A stretch of 64,000 nt of DNA from assembly GCA_947625775.1 (NCBI GenBank), contig CANQPM010000003.1, forward strand, positions 186,001-250,000. Direction: 5' to 3'. Positions 18,233-27,312 of the stretch are shown piece after piece; within the stretch, counting starts at the first letter, position 1, and each line of letters opens with the position of its first letter. Source of the DNA: an uncultured Lachnospiraceae bacterium (GTDB taxonomy: Bacteria > Bacillota > Clostridia > Lachnospirales > Lachnospiraceae). Made by a program: the position numbers and the translations under genes. Below the pieces are notes generated by a model that saw only the letters and a program-made list of their open reading frames with translations, ran no database searches and was not told the origin of the DNA.

Positions 18233-19263
18233 ATTTTTCGGCAAATATAAATTTTCTTGGCATGCCTGCTGCCGTGCGTGCGGCGGCGATTAGGGGCGTT
18301 GAGGAGGCTGAAGTATATCCGCAGGCGTTTAACGGCAAACTTGAGGGGAAGATTGCGGAGAAATATGCGCTAAAGCCGTGTGATATAGTGTGCGGGAATG
18401 GCGCGGCGGAGATAATTTTTGCCTTTTTTGGGGCGATTAGGGCGAGAAGGGCGCTGGTGGCTGAGCCGACTTTTGGCGAGTATGAGCGGGCATTGGCTGG
18501 GGCAATGGATAAGTGCGGGATTGTGCGGCATATGCTTACAGAGGGGAATGGTTTTGAACTGGGGGAGGATATACTAGATAAAATAACTGGCGATATTGAT
18601 GTTGTTGCCGTATGTAACCCGAATAATCCTACAGGGGTGGTTTATGACAAGGGATTGCTGCTTGAAATATTGGAGCGCTGCAAGAGTATGGGGGCGTGGC
18701 TGTTTGTTGATGAGAGCTTTATCGAACTGACAATGCAGCATAAAAGCGGCAGTCTTTTTGATATGATGAATAACGGTAGTTATGATAAACTTTTTATTTT
18801 AAGGTCTTTTACAAAGCTGTATGCTATGGCTGGACTCAGGCTTGGGTTTGGAGTGTGCGCCAATCGAGGGCTTATGGAGAGGATAAGGGGGATATTGCAG
18901 CCGTGGAATATATCTCTGCCTGCGCAGTATGCGGGGCTTGCGGCGCTTGAGGAGGAGGAGTTTGCTGAACGTTCGAGAGTGGCTGTTGCTGCGGAGAGGG
19001 AGTATATGCGCGGCAGGCTTGACGGGATAGCGCGTGTATATGGCGGGGCAGCGAACTTTTTGCTGTTTTATGTTCAGAATGATGTTTTAGATGATAACGG
19101 CAGAGGGCATTTATATAACCAGTGCCTTGAAAGAGGAATATTAATTCGGGACTGCAGTAATTTTTATGGTCTTGGGTGTGGCTGGTACAGGGTTGCGGTG
19201 AGATGCAGGGAGGATAATGAAAGGCTTATAGAGGTTTTGGGAGAGCTGCTGCAGAAGGTATGA
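18187..19263 (+). CDS. cobD: L-threonine-O-3-phosphate decarboxylase CobD (PLP-dependent)
   Basis: 358 aa, aminotransferase class I/II fold. It starts in another frame inside the cbiB end, supported by GGGGGAG 7 bp upstream of the ATG. PLP site residues are visible: NPNNPTG, and the lysine in RSFTKLYAMAGLRLGF. CobD makes (R)-1-aminopropan-2-yl phosphate, the arm used by CbiB. A histidinol-phosphate aminotransferase is the other possible reading, but the context between cbiB and cbiP decides for CobD. Confidence 0.92.
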   Translation: MYLHGGDVCGREGILDFSANINFLGMPAAVRAAAIRGVEEAEVYPQAFNGKLEGKIAEKYALKPCDIVCGNGAAEIIFAFFGAIRARRALVAEPTFGEYERALAGAMDKCGIVRHMLTEGNGFELGEDILDKITGDIDVVAVCNPNNPTGVVYDKGLLLEILERCKSMGAWLFVDESFIELTMQHKSGSLFDMMNNGSYDKLFILRSFTKLYAMAGLRLGFGVCANRGLMERIRGILQPWNISLPAQYAGLAALEEEEFAERSRVAVAAEREYMRGRLDGIARVYGGAANFLLFYVQNDVLDDNGRGHLYNQCLERGILIRDCSNFYGLGCGWYRVAVRCREDNERLIEVLGELLQKV

Positions 19264-19353
19264 GACACTCCAAAATATGATGTGAGTGTTAATCATGGTA
19301 GTTTTAGTAGTGGATTTCAAATGGAAAGCTTTTTGGGCAAGGCGGGAGGATTT

Positions 19354-20862
19354 ATGGGAAAGCCATTGATGATACAGGGAACTATGTCAAGCGTAGGAAA
19401 AAGCCTGATTGTGGCGGGACTTTGCAGGATAATGAGGCAGGACGGCTACAGGGTGGCGCCGTTTAAGTCGCAGAATATGGCGCTCAACTCATATATTACA
19501 GCCGATGGGCTTGAAATGGGGCGTGCACAGGCAATGCAGGCGGAGGCGGCGGGGATAGAGCCGAGCGTTTATATGAATCCGATTCTGCTAAAGCCGACTA
19601 ACGAGACAGGCTCGCAGGTGATTGTAAACGGCGAGGTTTACAAGGATATGAGCGCGAGGGAGTATTTTGCGTATAAGAAAAGGCTTATTCCAAAAATAAA
19701 ATATGCGTATGAAAGGCTTGCGGCGGAGAATGACATAGTCGTGATAGAGGGAGCAGGCTCGCCAGTTGAGATTAATTTAAAAACAGATGATATTGTAAAT
19801 ATGGGAATGGCGGAGATTGCGGATTCGCCTGTGCTGATAGTCGGCGATATTGACAGGGGAGGCGTGTTTGCGCAGCTCTGCGGGACGATGATTCTTTTGG
19901 AGGAGAGCGAAAAAAGACGCGTAAAAGGGCTTATCATCAATAAATTCAGGGGCGACAAGACGATACTTGATCCAGGCATAGAGCAGCTTGAAAGGCTTGC
20001 GGGAAGGGGCGTGCTTGGCATTGTGCCGTATATGGACATACAGCTTGAAGATGAGGACAGCGTGACTGACAGGTTTAATGCGCGCAGGGCGGCGGATATT
20101 GATATTGCGGTGATACGTTTTCCGCATATTTCCAATTTTACGGATTTTGACATATGGGAGAATGTGGAGGGCGTGTCGCTCAGGTATGTGAGCAGGGCAT
20201 ATGACATTGGCAAGCCTGATATGATAATCCTGCCAGGGACAAAAAGCACTGTTGATGATTTGCTGTGGCTGCGCGAGAGCGGGCTTGAAGCGGCTGTGTT
20301 GAGGCAGTATAATGATAACAAGTGTATTTTATTTGGAATATGTGGCGGATATCAGATGCTTGGGGAGGAGATAAATGATGGAGTTGCCGTTAGGGGAATG
20401 GGGCTTATTCCGATGGCTACAGTGTTTGAGGCTGAAAAGGAGCGTACTCGCGTGGAAGGGGTATTTAAAGACGTGTCAGGTGTGTTATCGTGCCTGAACG
20501 AGCTGCCGATATGCGGATATGAGATACATATGGGACAGAGCTATATAAAGAGCGGCGGGAGTATAATTAATAGCAAATCTTATCTAACAGAGCTTACAGA
20601 TAATGTCACGGGCGTAAAAAAGGCGGAGGGATATTGCGGCGACAGGGTTTATGGCAGCTATGTACACGGTATTTTTGACAAAAGCGGGACAGTAGAGGCG
20701 ATTGCGGGCGCGCTTGCAAAGCGGAAAGGTATAGAAAAGCCAAGCTTTCACATTTTGGATTATGGGCAGCATAAGCAGCAGCAGTATGACAGACTGGCGG
20801 ATGTTCTGCGCGGGGCGCTTGATATGGACAAGATATACAGGGTAATTGAGAGCGGAGTATGA
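19354..20862 (+). CDS. cbiP: Cobyric acid synthase CbiP (CobQ)
   Basis: 502 aa from the ATG at 19354, chosen because GGGAGG lies just upstream and because the family begins [17 protein letters not shown]; the track start at 19282 adds 24 unrelated residues. The N-terminal P-loop dethiobiotin synthetase-like domain is followed by a class I glutamine amidotransferase domain with the nucleophile in [11 protein letters not shown] and a late His in YVHGIFD. It amidates four side chains of adenosylcobyrinate a,c-diamide using glutamine and ATP. Confidence 0.96.
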   Translation: MGKPLMIQGTMSSVGKSLIVAGLCRIMRQDGYRVAPFKSQNMALNSYITADGLEMGRAQAMQAEAAGIEPSVYMNPILLKPTNETGSQVIVNGEVYKDMSAREYFAYKKRLIPKIKYAYERLAAENDIVVIEGAGSPVEINLKTDDIVNMGMAEIADSPVLIVGDIDRGGVFAQLCGTMILLEESEKRRVKGLIINKFRGDKTILDPGIEQLERLAGRGVLGIVPYMDIQLEDEDSVTDRFNARRAADIDIAVIRFPHISNFTDFDIWENVEGVSLRYVSRAYDIGKPDMIILPGTKSTVDDLLWLRESGLEAAVLRQYNDNKCILFGICGGYQMLGEEINDGVAVRGMGLIPMATVFEAEKERTRVEGVFKDVSGVLSCLNELPICGYEIHMGQSYIKSGGSIINSKSYLTELTDNVTGVKKAEGYCGDRVYGSYVHGIFDKSGTVEAIAGALAKRKGIEKPSFHILDYGQHKQQQYDRLADVLRGALDMDKIYRVIESGV

Positions 20863-20949
20863 TATAGGAAAAAGCTTGTGTCTAACAGGTAATTACGGAT
20901 TGGCCATTTTTCGTATTTATTATAGACGCTAAAGCGGCAGGATGGGAAA

Positions 20950-21672
20950 ATGAAGAACGACAAGACGGAATTAAAAATGGAAAACAGTGTTCTTGGCGCT
21001 GAAATGTCAAAACTTGAAAGGATAGCGCCGAAGGATATTGAAAAGCGGAGTTTTGAGATAATTGACGAGATAATAGGCGCGGAATACCCAAATGCGGTGA
21101 TAGATGAGCGTTATATGCCGATTATAAGGCGCGCAATTCATACGACTGCGGATTTTTCATATCTTGAGACACTGTGCTTTTCAGAGAATGTGATTGACAA
21201 GGCTCTTGCAGCAATAAATAACAGATGTACCGTAATAACGGACACAAATATGGCAATGGCGGGAATAAATAAAAGGCTGCTTGCCGAGTACGGCGCGGAG
21301 ATTAGCTGCTATATGGCGGACGAGGATGTCGCGGCACAGGCAAGACAGCGCGGGATAACGCGCGCGGCTGTGAGCATGGAAAAGGCGGCGCGGCTTGCCG
21401 AAAGCGGCAGGGAGCTTATTTTTGTGATAGGAAATGCCCCTACGGCTCTGGTGCGCCTGTATGAACTTATTACGGATTGCGCGTTAAAACCGCAGCTGGT
21501 AATCGGCGCGCCTGTGGGTTTTGTAAACGTGGTGCAGTCAAAGGAGCTGATTATGCAGACCGATACGCCGTATATTGTGGCACGCGGCAGAAAAGGCGGC
21601 AGCAATGTGGCTGCGGCGATTTTTAATGCGCTGCTTTATATGAAACGCGAGGGCGGCGTTTTGTTTGAATAA
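20950..21672 (+). CDS. cbiC: Precorrin-8X / cobalt-precorrin-8 methylmutase CbiC
   Basis: 240 aa. Motifs of the family: APKDIEKRSFEII near the start, the catalytic His in RRAIHTTADFSY, then DTNMAMAGI and IGAPVGFVNVVQSKE. It moves a methyl group from C11 to C12 to give cobyrinic acid. About 35 residues precede the conserved domain, slightly more than usual. It lies between cbiP and cbiD in cobalamin arm 1. Confidence 0.95.
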   Translation: MKNDKTELKMENSVLGAEMSKLERIAPKDIEKRSFEIIDEIIGAEYPNAVIDERYMPIIRRAIHTTADFSYLETLCFSENVIDKALAAINNRCTVITDTNMAMAGINKRLLAEYGAEISCYMADEDVAAQARQRGITRAAVSMEKAARLAESGRELIFVIGNAPTALVRLYELITDCALKPQLVIGAPVGFVNVVQSKELIMQTDTPYIVARGRKGGSNVAAAIFNALLYMKREGGVLFE

Positions 21673-21772
21673 TTTGTGCGAATTTTTGGAACGGCTGAAA
21701 GATGGGGAAATTCAGGGAGTTTTAATTAAGATTGCGGTTTTGGAGAGTGGATTAGGGAGGTTAATATGAAAT

Positions 21773-22984
21773 ATGCAGGGGATTTATCTGAAAAAAGGCG
21801 CTAAGAAACTTGCCTGCGGTTATACTACGGGGACTTGCGCGGCGGCGGCGGCGCAGGCGGCGGCGGTCATGTATTTTACGGGGCGGGCGCCTGAAAGCGT
21901 AAGCATTATGACGCCGAAAGGAATAAGGCTTACGTTGGAGACGCTTGAGCCATTTTGCAGGGAGGATTACACAAGCTGCGCCATAAAAAAAGAAAGCGGC
22001 GATGATCCTGACATAACAAACGGAGTGCTTGTCTACGCGGGGCTGACATTTAGGCATGCGGAAAGTGAGAGCAGGTCAGATGTTGGCGATAACGGGAGTG
22101 ATGGCTTGGGACAGCAAAGCACTGAAAATAAAATAACAGTCGATATAGACGGTGGAATAGGCGTAGGCAGGGTGACAAAGGCGGGGCTTGAACAGCCCGT
22201 AGGCGCCGCCGCGATAAATAGCGTGCCGCGCAGAATGATAACTGATGAGATAATGCGTGTATGCAAGGCAAATGATTTCGCCGGGCATGTGAAAGCCGTA
22301 ATAAGCATTCCCGAGGGAGAAGCGCTTGCGCAGAAAACCTTTAATCCGCGCCTTGGCATAGAGGGCGGCATATCCGTGCTTGGCACAAGCGGCATAGTCG
22401 AGCCTATGAGCGAGCGGGCGCTTATAGAAACGATACGGGCTGAGCTGAGCGTGAAAAGAGAGGAAAATAAACGTCTTGGGCGTGACATAGTCCTTGCCGC
22501 GCCTGGAAATTACGGCAGGAATTTTATCAGCGAGAGATATGGAATAGACATAGAGGACGCGGTAAAGTGCAGCAACTACATCGGCGAGCTGGTGGATTTT
22601 GCAAATGAGCTTGGCTTTAAGCGGCTTTTGCTGGCAGGGCATATCGGAAAGCTTGTCAAGGTGTCTGGCGGGATTATGAATACACATTCATCAAACGCGG
22701 ACGCGCGGCTTGAGCTTTTGGCGGCGCATGCGCTTATGGCAGGGGCTGATGCTCAAACTGGGCGGCGGATTCTTGCGTGCATGACCGCGGAGGAGGCGCT
22801 TGGAATACTTCGTGAGGGCGGGCTGTTGCCAGATACCATGGATATTATGGTCAGAAGGATAAAATACTACCTCGACAGGCGCAGCGGTACGACGCAGATA
22901 GAGGTGATTGTCTTTTCCAATGAGTTCGGCGAGCTTGCAAAAAGCGATGGAGCTGATGATTTCGTTAGAGAGTTTCGCAAATGA
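21773..22984 (+). CDS. cbiD: Cobalt-precorrin-5B C1-methyltransferase CbiD
   Basis: 403 aa. The diagnostic N terminus KLACGYTTGTCAAAAAQAA and the motif PGNYGRNF are present. It methylates C1 in the anaerobic pathway. The ATG at 21773 gives the family start, but the best-spaced Shine-Dalgarno (GGGAGG) serves an ATG 7 bp earlier in another frame that opens a 12-codon reading frame overlapping the cbiD start. It is the last gene of arm 1 before the Rpn-like array. Confidence 0.95.
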   Translation: MQGIYLKKGAKKLACGYTTGTCAAAAAQAAAVMYFTGRAPESVSIMTPKGIRLTLETLEPFCREDYTSCAIKKESGDDPDITNGVLVYAGLTFRHAESESRSDVGDNGSDGLGQQSTENKITVDIDGGIGVGRVTKAGLEQPVGAAAINSVPRRMITDEIMRVCKANDFAGHVKAVISIPEGEALAQKTFNPRLGIEGGISVLGTSGIVEPMSERALIETIRAELSVKREENKRLGRDIVLAAPGNYGRNFISERYGIDIEDAVKCSNYIGELVDFANELGFKRLLLAGHIGKLVKVSGGIMNTHSSNADARLELLAAHALMAGADAQTGRRILACMTAEEALGILREGGLLPDTMDIMVRRIKYYLDRRSGTTQIEVIVFSNEFGELAKSDGADDFVREFRK

Positions 22985-23071
22985 ATGTATGGGATTTTGA
23001 AATTGGCTTCAATAATAAATCGTTAAAATACAGTATTTTAGGGTTTAGATACCTAAAAGGTTAAATGGTTC

Positions 23072-23100
23072 TTTACAATGAACTAGATAGAGACTATAAT
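23072..23100 (+). promoter_or_regulatory. Promoter of Rpn-like copy A
   Basis: TTTACA - 17 bp - TATAAT, 60 bp upstream of copy A. The same TTCTTTACA...TATAATAAAATT arrangement with the same spacing stands before copy C at 36579, so it travels with this gene family. Confidence 0.65.
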
Positions 23101-23159
23101 AAAATTGTATAGCTGATAATGAAAAATCAATAATAAACAAAATACTATAGGGGAGCAGA

Positions 23160-24083
23160 ATGGCAAAAGAGAAATCAAAGGCAGAAAAGAAACAGAAGCT
23201 GCAGTGGCATCCTGCATTTGCAGCAGCCCTTGAAATGGAGCTTTTGGATAATAAGGACGACTTGGAATTTGAAAGAGAACATAACCTTAATAGAAAGCCC
23301 TTGCTGATAGACTGTCTGGTAATAAAAAAGAAAAAGGATGTAGTCATCAGAAATGAGATAGGAAAACCCTTTAGGAAGTACAACATAATCGAATACAAAT
23401 CAGCGAGAGATTCATTGTCCATAGATGATGTGGCGAAGACACAAGGGTATGCTCATTTATATAAGGCATATGGAGAAAGCGTTAACGCAGTAAGGTTTGA
23501 TGAAGTATCAGTCACACTGATACGCGAATTAAAGCCCGTGGGATTATTTAAGTATTTTGAAGAAAACAATTACACGGTATCAAATCCCTACAAAGGGATA
23601 TATTATATAGAAAGCGGGTTAAAGTTTCCGACACAGATAATCGTAGGAAAAGAACTTACTCATGAAAACCACGAATGGTTTAACCTGCTTTCGGATAAGG
23701 TGACGAAGCAGGAAATGGCAAGAGCCATAGAATATTCTAGGAATGCAAGGAGTAAGAACGAGCGGGAACTGATAGATGCCATATTTGAAGTGAGTGCATT
23801 GGCAAACAAGAATGTGGTGGAAGAATTGAAGATGGGAGATGAGGATATGTGTCAGGCATTGATGGAGATAATGAAACCAGAGATTGAAGAAGTGGTTGAT
23901 ACAGCAGTAAGGGAAACTACAGAACGTGTTGAAAGGGAAACCACAGAACGTGTTACAGAACGTGCGATTAAAGTAGCGGTCGAAATGCTTCATAGCTTGA
24001 ACTTAGGAAATGCTGAAATTAAGGAAGCATTGCAAAAGAATTACAATCTTTCAGAGGAAGAAGCACTTTCTTATCTCAAGTAA
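23160..24083 (+). CDS. Rpn-like PD-(D/E)XK nuclease family protein, copy A
   Basis: 307 aa. The N-terminal domain shows a PD-(D/E)XK pattern: Asp51 in LLIDCLVIKKKKD and Glu78-x-Lys80 in NIIEYKSARD. This matches Rpn/transposase-31-like nucleases that are abundant in Lachnospiraceae; related Rpn proteins promote recA-independent recombination. The C-terminal third is helical with ETTERVER-type repeats and ends in a conserved NAEIKEALQKNYNLSEEE tail. It has its own promoter and GGGGAG ribosome site. The nuclease assignment is by motif; the cellular role is unknown. It shares very high identity with copies B and C. Confidence 0.75.
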   Translation: MAKEKSKAEKKQKLQWHPAFAAALEMELLDNKDDLEFEREHNLNRKPLLIDCLVIKKKKDVVIRNEIGKPFRKYNIIEYKSARDSLSIDDVAKTQGYAHLYKAYGESVNAVRFDEVSVTLIRELKPVGLFKYFEENNYTVSNPYKGIYYIESGLKFPTQIIVGKELTHENHEWFNLLSDKVTKQEMARAIEYSRNARSKNERELIDAIFEVSALANKNVVEELKMGDEDMCQALMEIMKPEIEEVVDTAVRETTERVERETTERVTERAIKVAVEMLHSLNLGNAEIKEALQKNYNLSEEEALSYLK

Positions 24084-24164
24084 ACCATAAATATATACCG
24101 CAGCCGATACGTATGTTAATAGAAGAAATAGAAACAATAAACAAGACACTATAAGGGGAACAGA

Positions 24165-25088
24165 ATGGCAAAAGAGAAACAAGAGGCGGAAAAGAAACAG
24201 AAGCTGCAGTGGCATCCCGCATTTGCGGCAGCCCTTGAAATGGAGCTTCTGGAAAATAAGGACGATTTGGAATTTGAGAGAGAACATAACCTTAACAGAA
24301 AGCCCCTGCTGATAGATTGTCTGGTGATAAAAAAGAAAAAGGATGTAGTCATAAAGAATGAGATAGGAAAATTCTTTAGGAAGTATAACATAATCGAATA
24401 CAAATCAGCGAGGGATTCACTGTCAATAGATGATGTGGCAAAGACACAGGGATATGCACACTTATATAAAGCATATGGTGAAAGTATTAATGCAGTAAAG
24501 TTTGATGAAGTGTCAGTCACGCTGATACGCGAATCAAAGCCTGTTGGATTATTCAAGTATTTTGAAGAAAACAGCTACACGGTATCAAATCCATACAAAG
24601 GGATATATTACATAGAAAGTGGGTTAAAGTTTCTGACACAGATAATCATAGGAAAAGAGCTTACCCATGAGAACCACGAATGGTTTAATCTGCTGTCAGA
24701 TAAAGTGACAAAGCAGGAAATGGCAAGAGCCATCGAATATTCAAGGAATGTAAGGAGTAAGAATGAGCGGGAACTGATAGATGCCATATTTGAAGTGAGT
24801 GCATTGTCAAACAAGAATGTGGTGGAAGAATTAAAGATGGGAGATGAGGATATGTGTCAGGCATTGATGGAGATAATGAAACCAGAGATTGAAGAAGTTG
24901 TAAATACAGCAGTATTGCAGGAACGTAGGGAAACCACAGAACGCGTCGAAAGAGAAACCACAGAACGTGCGATTAAAGTAGCAGTCGAAATGCTTCATAG
25001 CTTGAACTTAGGAAATGCTGAAATTAAGGAAGCATTGCAAAAGAATTACAATCTTTCAGATGAAGAAGCGCTTTCTTATCTCAAGTAA
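24165..25088 (+). CDS. Rpn-like PD-(D/E)XK nuclease family protein, copy B
   Basis: 307 aa, nearly identical to copy A including the D...ExK motif, and 81 bp downstream of it. The flank ACTATAAGGGGAACAGAATGG is kept but the promoter seen before copies A and C is missing, so it is probably co-transcribed with copy A. The C-terminal repeat block differs (LQERRETTERVERETTERA). Its 3' 300 bp is the first unit of a tandem triplication. Confidence 0.75.
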   Translation: MAKEKQEAEKKQKLQWHPAFAAALEMELLENKDDLEFEREHNLNRKPLLIDCLVIKKKKDVVIKNEIGKFFRKYNIIEYKSARDSLSIDDVAKTQGYAHLYKAYGESINAVKFDEVSVTLIRESKPVGLFKYFEENSYTVSNPYKGIYYIESGLKFLTQIIIGKELTHENHEWFNLLSDKVTKQEMARAIEYSRNVRSKNERELIDAIFEVSALSNKNVVEELKMGDEDMCQALMEIMKPEIEEVVNTAVLQERRETTERVERETTERAIKVAVEMLHSLNLGNAEIKEALQKNYNLSDEEALSYLK

Positions 25089-25105
25089 ACCATAAATATG
25101 TACCG

Positions 25106-25405
25106 AACAAGAATGTGGTGGAAGAATTGAAGATGGGAGATGAGGATATGTGTCAGGCATTGATGGAGATAATGAAGCCCGAGATTGATGAGATACTATT
25201 GCAGGAACGAAGAGAAGCTGAAAGGAAGATAAGGGAAACCACAGAACGCGTCGAAAGAGAAACCACAGAACGCGTTACAGAACGTGCGATTAAAGTAGCA
25301 GTCGAAATGCTTCATAGCTTGAATTTAGGAAATGCTGAAATTAAGGAAGCATTGCAAAAGAATTACAATCTTTCAGATGAAGAAGCGCTTTCTTATCTCA
25401 AGTAA
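25106..25405 (+). pseudogene. C-terminal fragment of Rpn-like gene (unit 2)
   Basis: Encodes only the last 96 or so residues of the family (from VVEELKMGDEDMC). It lacks the nuclease domain, a promoter and a Shine-Dalgarno; the GTG at 25115 is simply an internal Val codon of the parent gene. The repeat block here is the longest of the set (QERREAERKIRETTERVE). The frame is intact, so recent duplication or use as a recombination donor is possible. Confidence 0.75.
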
Positions 25406-25422
25406 ACCATAAATATGTACCG

Positions 25423-25713
25423 AACAAGAATGTGGTGGAAGAATTAAAGATGGGAGATGAGGATATGTGTCAGGCATTGATGGAGATAATGAAGCCCGAG
25501 ATTGAAGAAGTTGTAAATACAGCAGTATTGCAGGAACGTAGGGAAACTACAGAACGCGTCGAAAGGGAAACCACAGAACGCGTTACAGAACGCGCGATTA
25601 AAGTAGCAGTTGAAATGCTTCATAGCTTGAATTTAGGAAATGTTGAAATTAAGGAAGCATTGCAAAAGAATTATAATCTTTCAGATGAAGAAGCGCGTTC
25701 TTATCTTAAATAA
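25423..25713 (+). pseudogene. C-terminal fragment of Rpn-like gene (unit 3)
   Basis: The last 93 or so residues of the family, frame intact, again without a ribosome site or start of its own. It differs from unit 2 by a short repeat block and point changes (NVEIKEA, EEARSYLK). It is followed by the original family 3' flank (CGCAGCCGATACATATAATG). Confidence 0.75.
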
Positions 25714-25819
25714 ACCCTAAATATGTACCGCAGCCGATACATATAATGATAGAAGAAGTAGAAACAATAAACCAAATAAACAATTAAATAAAGTATAAAA
25801 CAAAAAACGGAGGTAAGTT

Positions 25820-26512
25820 ATGAAAAGCAGTATTAAGTCATTAGACAAGATAACAGCAGCAAAGGTAACAGCGCTCCTGTCGGCAGCAGTTGTGACAGCA
25901 TCAGCTATGAGCGGAGTGACAGCATATGCGGAGGAGCTGCCTGATGCGTATAATGCAGCAGAGTTGGCAGAGGAAGTACTGACACCTACAGTAGCAGACC
26001 CTACAAAGTTTGATTTCTTTGGCAATTATATTCTTACACATGACGAGCAGGGAAGCCCTGAGCCGCAGATTATCAATAATGGTGACGGTACATATAATAT
26101 TATTATGTATGTGGGGCAGAGCGTGATGTTTCCTGTTAATAATCCGTGGGCTGATATGGGTGTAGGTGATTTTGGTCCGAACAGGGGAGTAGTCTTTATT
26201 GTTTCGGACTATGATAATGATACTGTACAGTTTGGTAACAGTGGCGATTATCCTTATGACACATGTAATAATTTCATTATTGAAGCAGAAAAAGAATGTG
26301 CAGGAGTTTTTGAGATAGGTGTTACAGATAGCTATGACAATGTAGTTTCCAATACCGTAACAGTTGGCTTATTCGTACTTCCTGCAGTACCTGGAGCACA
26401 GGAGCCTACTCTTACGCAGGATGAGATTAAGAGTATTCAGTCTAGTGAACATGCCCAAATTTGGATGGAACAGCATCCAGATAGATGGGCGGTAAATGGT
26501 GGACACTTTTAA
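25820..26512 (+). CDS. Secreted protein of unknown function
   Basis: 230 aa. It has a signal peptide: a basic start, a hydrophobic stretch (VTALLSAAVVTASAMSGVTA) and an AYA-EE cleavage site near residue 38. The mature part is acidic and probably beta-rich (GDGTYNIIMYVGQSVMF, VVFIVSDYDNDTVQFG), reminiscent of an Ig-like fold, with one Cys pair; no known family was recognised. GGAGG lies 6 bp upstream of the ATG. It follows the Rpn-like array on the same strand and ends before a terminator that resembles the one after copy C. Confidence 0.75.
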   Translation: MKSSIKSLDKITAAKVTALLSAAVVTASAMSGVTAYAEELPDAYNAAELAEEVLTPTVADPTKFDFFGNYILTHDEQGSPEPQIINNGDGTYNIIMYVGQSVMFPVNNPWADMGVGDFGPNRGVVFIVSDYDNDTVQFGNSGDYPYDTCNNFIIEAEKECAGVFEIGVTDSYDNVVSNTVTVGLFVLPAVPGAQEPTLTQDEIKSIQSSEHAQIWMEQHPDRWAVNGGHF

Positions 26513-26548
26513 TTAGGAGCAAATAATAGAATAAAAGAAGCAAACGAC

Positions 26549-26588
26549 AAAAAGAAGTTAGATGAATCAATCTCTAACTTCTTTTTGT
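26549..26588 (+). terminator. Terminator after the secreted protein
   Basis: AAAAAGAAGTTAGA pairs with TCTAACTTCTTTTT and ends in a T run. Almost the same stem (AAAAAGAAGTTAG / CTGACTTCTTTTT) follows copy C at 37679. Confidence 0.8.
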
Positions 26589-26675
26589 TATGCACGTACA
26601 CTAACGGTAATATACTTCAATAATTATAATATTTAAAATTGAATCAAAATTTAAATTAGTGAGGAGATGATTAAA

Positions 26676-27002
26676 ATGAAGTATAAGCACAAGCGAATAT
26701 GTAAATCAATAGTCAGTTTATTATTAATTATTACATTCGTATTAGCACCATTTGAAGGCGTATTCGCGAGTCCAGGTGGGGTAAATGGTGAAGCGAGTAC
26801 GCATTATCCAGGAGGCGTTAAAGCTGGTTTAGGTAGCAGTACGCCGCTTCCATTAAAGGGGCTTGCAAATGTCTGCTCGAATCGCAACTCGAATCGCAAC
26901 AGTCAAAAAATGCTTTACAATGCCGCATACAGGGCATATAATAAATTTATTGATAAGCTTCCTAAAAATAAACGCGTTAGGAATTGCCTGTATATGCAAT
27001 AG
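26676..27002 (+). CDS. Small secreted protein with PGGV motifs
   Basis: 108 aa from the ATG at 26676 (GAGGAG 9 bp upstream; the ATG at 26667 overlaps the ribosome site). A signal peptide is clear (SIVSLLLIITFVLAPFEGVFA, cleavage near FAS). The mature part is short, has two PGGV motifs, a Pro/Gly-rich stretch, an SNRNSNRNS repeat coded by a 12 bp tandem duplication, and a basic end with two Cys. No family was recognised. It could be a secreted peptide or a decayed gene. A terminator follows 50 bp later. Confidence 0.6.
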   Translation: MKYKHKRICKSIVSLLLIITFVLAPFEGVFASPGGVNGEASTHYPGGVKAGLGSSTPLPLKGLANVCSNRNSNRNSQKMLYNAAYRAYNKFIDKLPKNKRVRNCLYMQ

Positions 27003-27051
27003 GCTCAGACAACAGGAATAGAAGTATATAAGCGGTATTAAAAGAATATAC

Positions 27052-27078
27052 GCCGTCATATTTTGGACGGCTTTTTTA
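27052..27078 (+). terminator. Terminator after the small secreted protein
   Basis: GCCGTC pairs with GACGGC around a short loop and is followed by six T. Confidence 0.75.
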
Positions 27079-27099
27079 TTTATTAATCGGCAGTATTGG

Positions 27100-27235
27100 G
27101 TATGTATTTATTATGCGGAGTTATGCCCCTATAGCAGTTAATGTCAGATGAAAAGGCGGCGTACACTTTACTGTAAGGATAAGCGCGAATGGCAATGGGT
27201 GGCATTCAGCCGAATGTGACAGGCAAGACCTGTTA
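27100..27235 (+). promoter_or_regulatory. Cobalamin riboswitch-like element upstream of cbiF
   Basis: Elements in the order expected for a cobalamin riboswitch: TCAGATGAAAA (27144-27154, matching the GGTGAAAATCC region), ACTGTAA (27170-27176), a GGATAAGCGCGAATGGCAATGGG stretch in the place of the GCCACTGG region, and ACAGGCAAGACCTGT (27219-27233), matching the B12 box CAGGAGACCTG with a small insertion. The location, 78 bp before cbiF, fits. The match is divergent and no clear terminator lies between it and cbiF, so control would be at translation. Confidence 0.6.
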
Positions 27236-27312
27236 TAAACCTTGTAATCTTAATATATAGATGATAATATTAAAATTAATAATTAATATTGAAAATAAAT
27301 CGGAGGCGCAGA

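Larger units (their letters stand above)
24810..25730 (+). repeat. Tandem triplication of the Rpn-like 3' end (296, 317 and 308 bp units)
   Basis: Three successive units each start AACAAGAATGTGGTGGAAGA and end shortly after the stop codon at ATATGTACCG. Units begin at 24810, 25106 and 25423. The joins are TACCG directly fused to AACAAG, where the intact array end reads TACCGCAGCCG, so the break points are the same in both duplications. Unit lengths differ by multiples of 3 through the number of ETTERV codon repeats. Confidence 0.9.

Noticed and set aside
18187-19263. hisC (histidinol-phosphate aminotransferase)
   Set aside because: The fold is shared, but the position overlapping cbiB and before cbiP, without other his genes, supports cobD.
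22076-22687. 203 aa minus-strand ORF inside cbiD
   Set aside because: Shadow of cbiD; composition is typical of reverse-strand readings.
24810-25730. Reading the tandem repeats as a CRISPR array
   Set aside because: Units are about 300 bp, coding, and without spacers; no cas gene is present.
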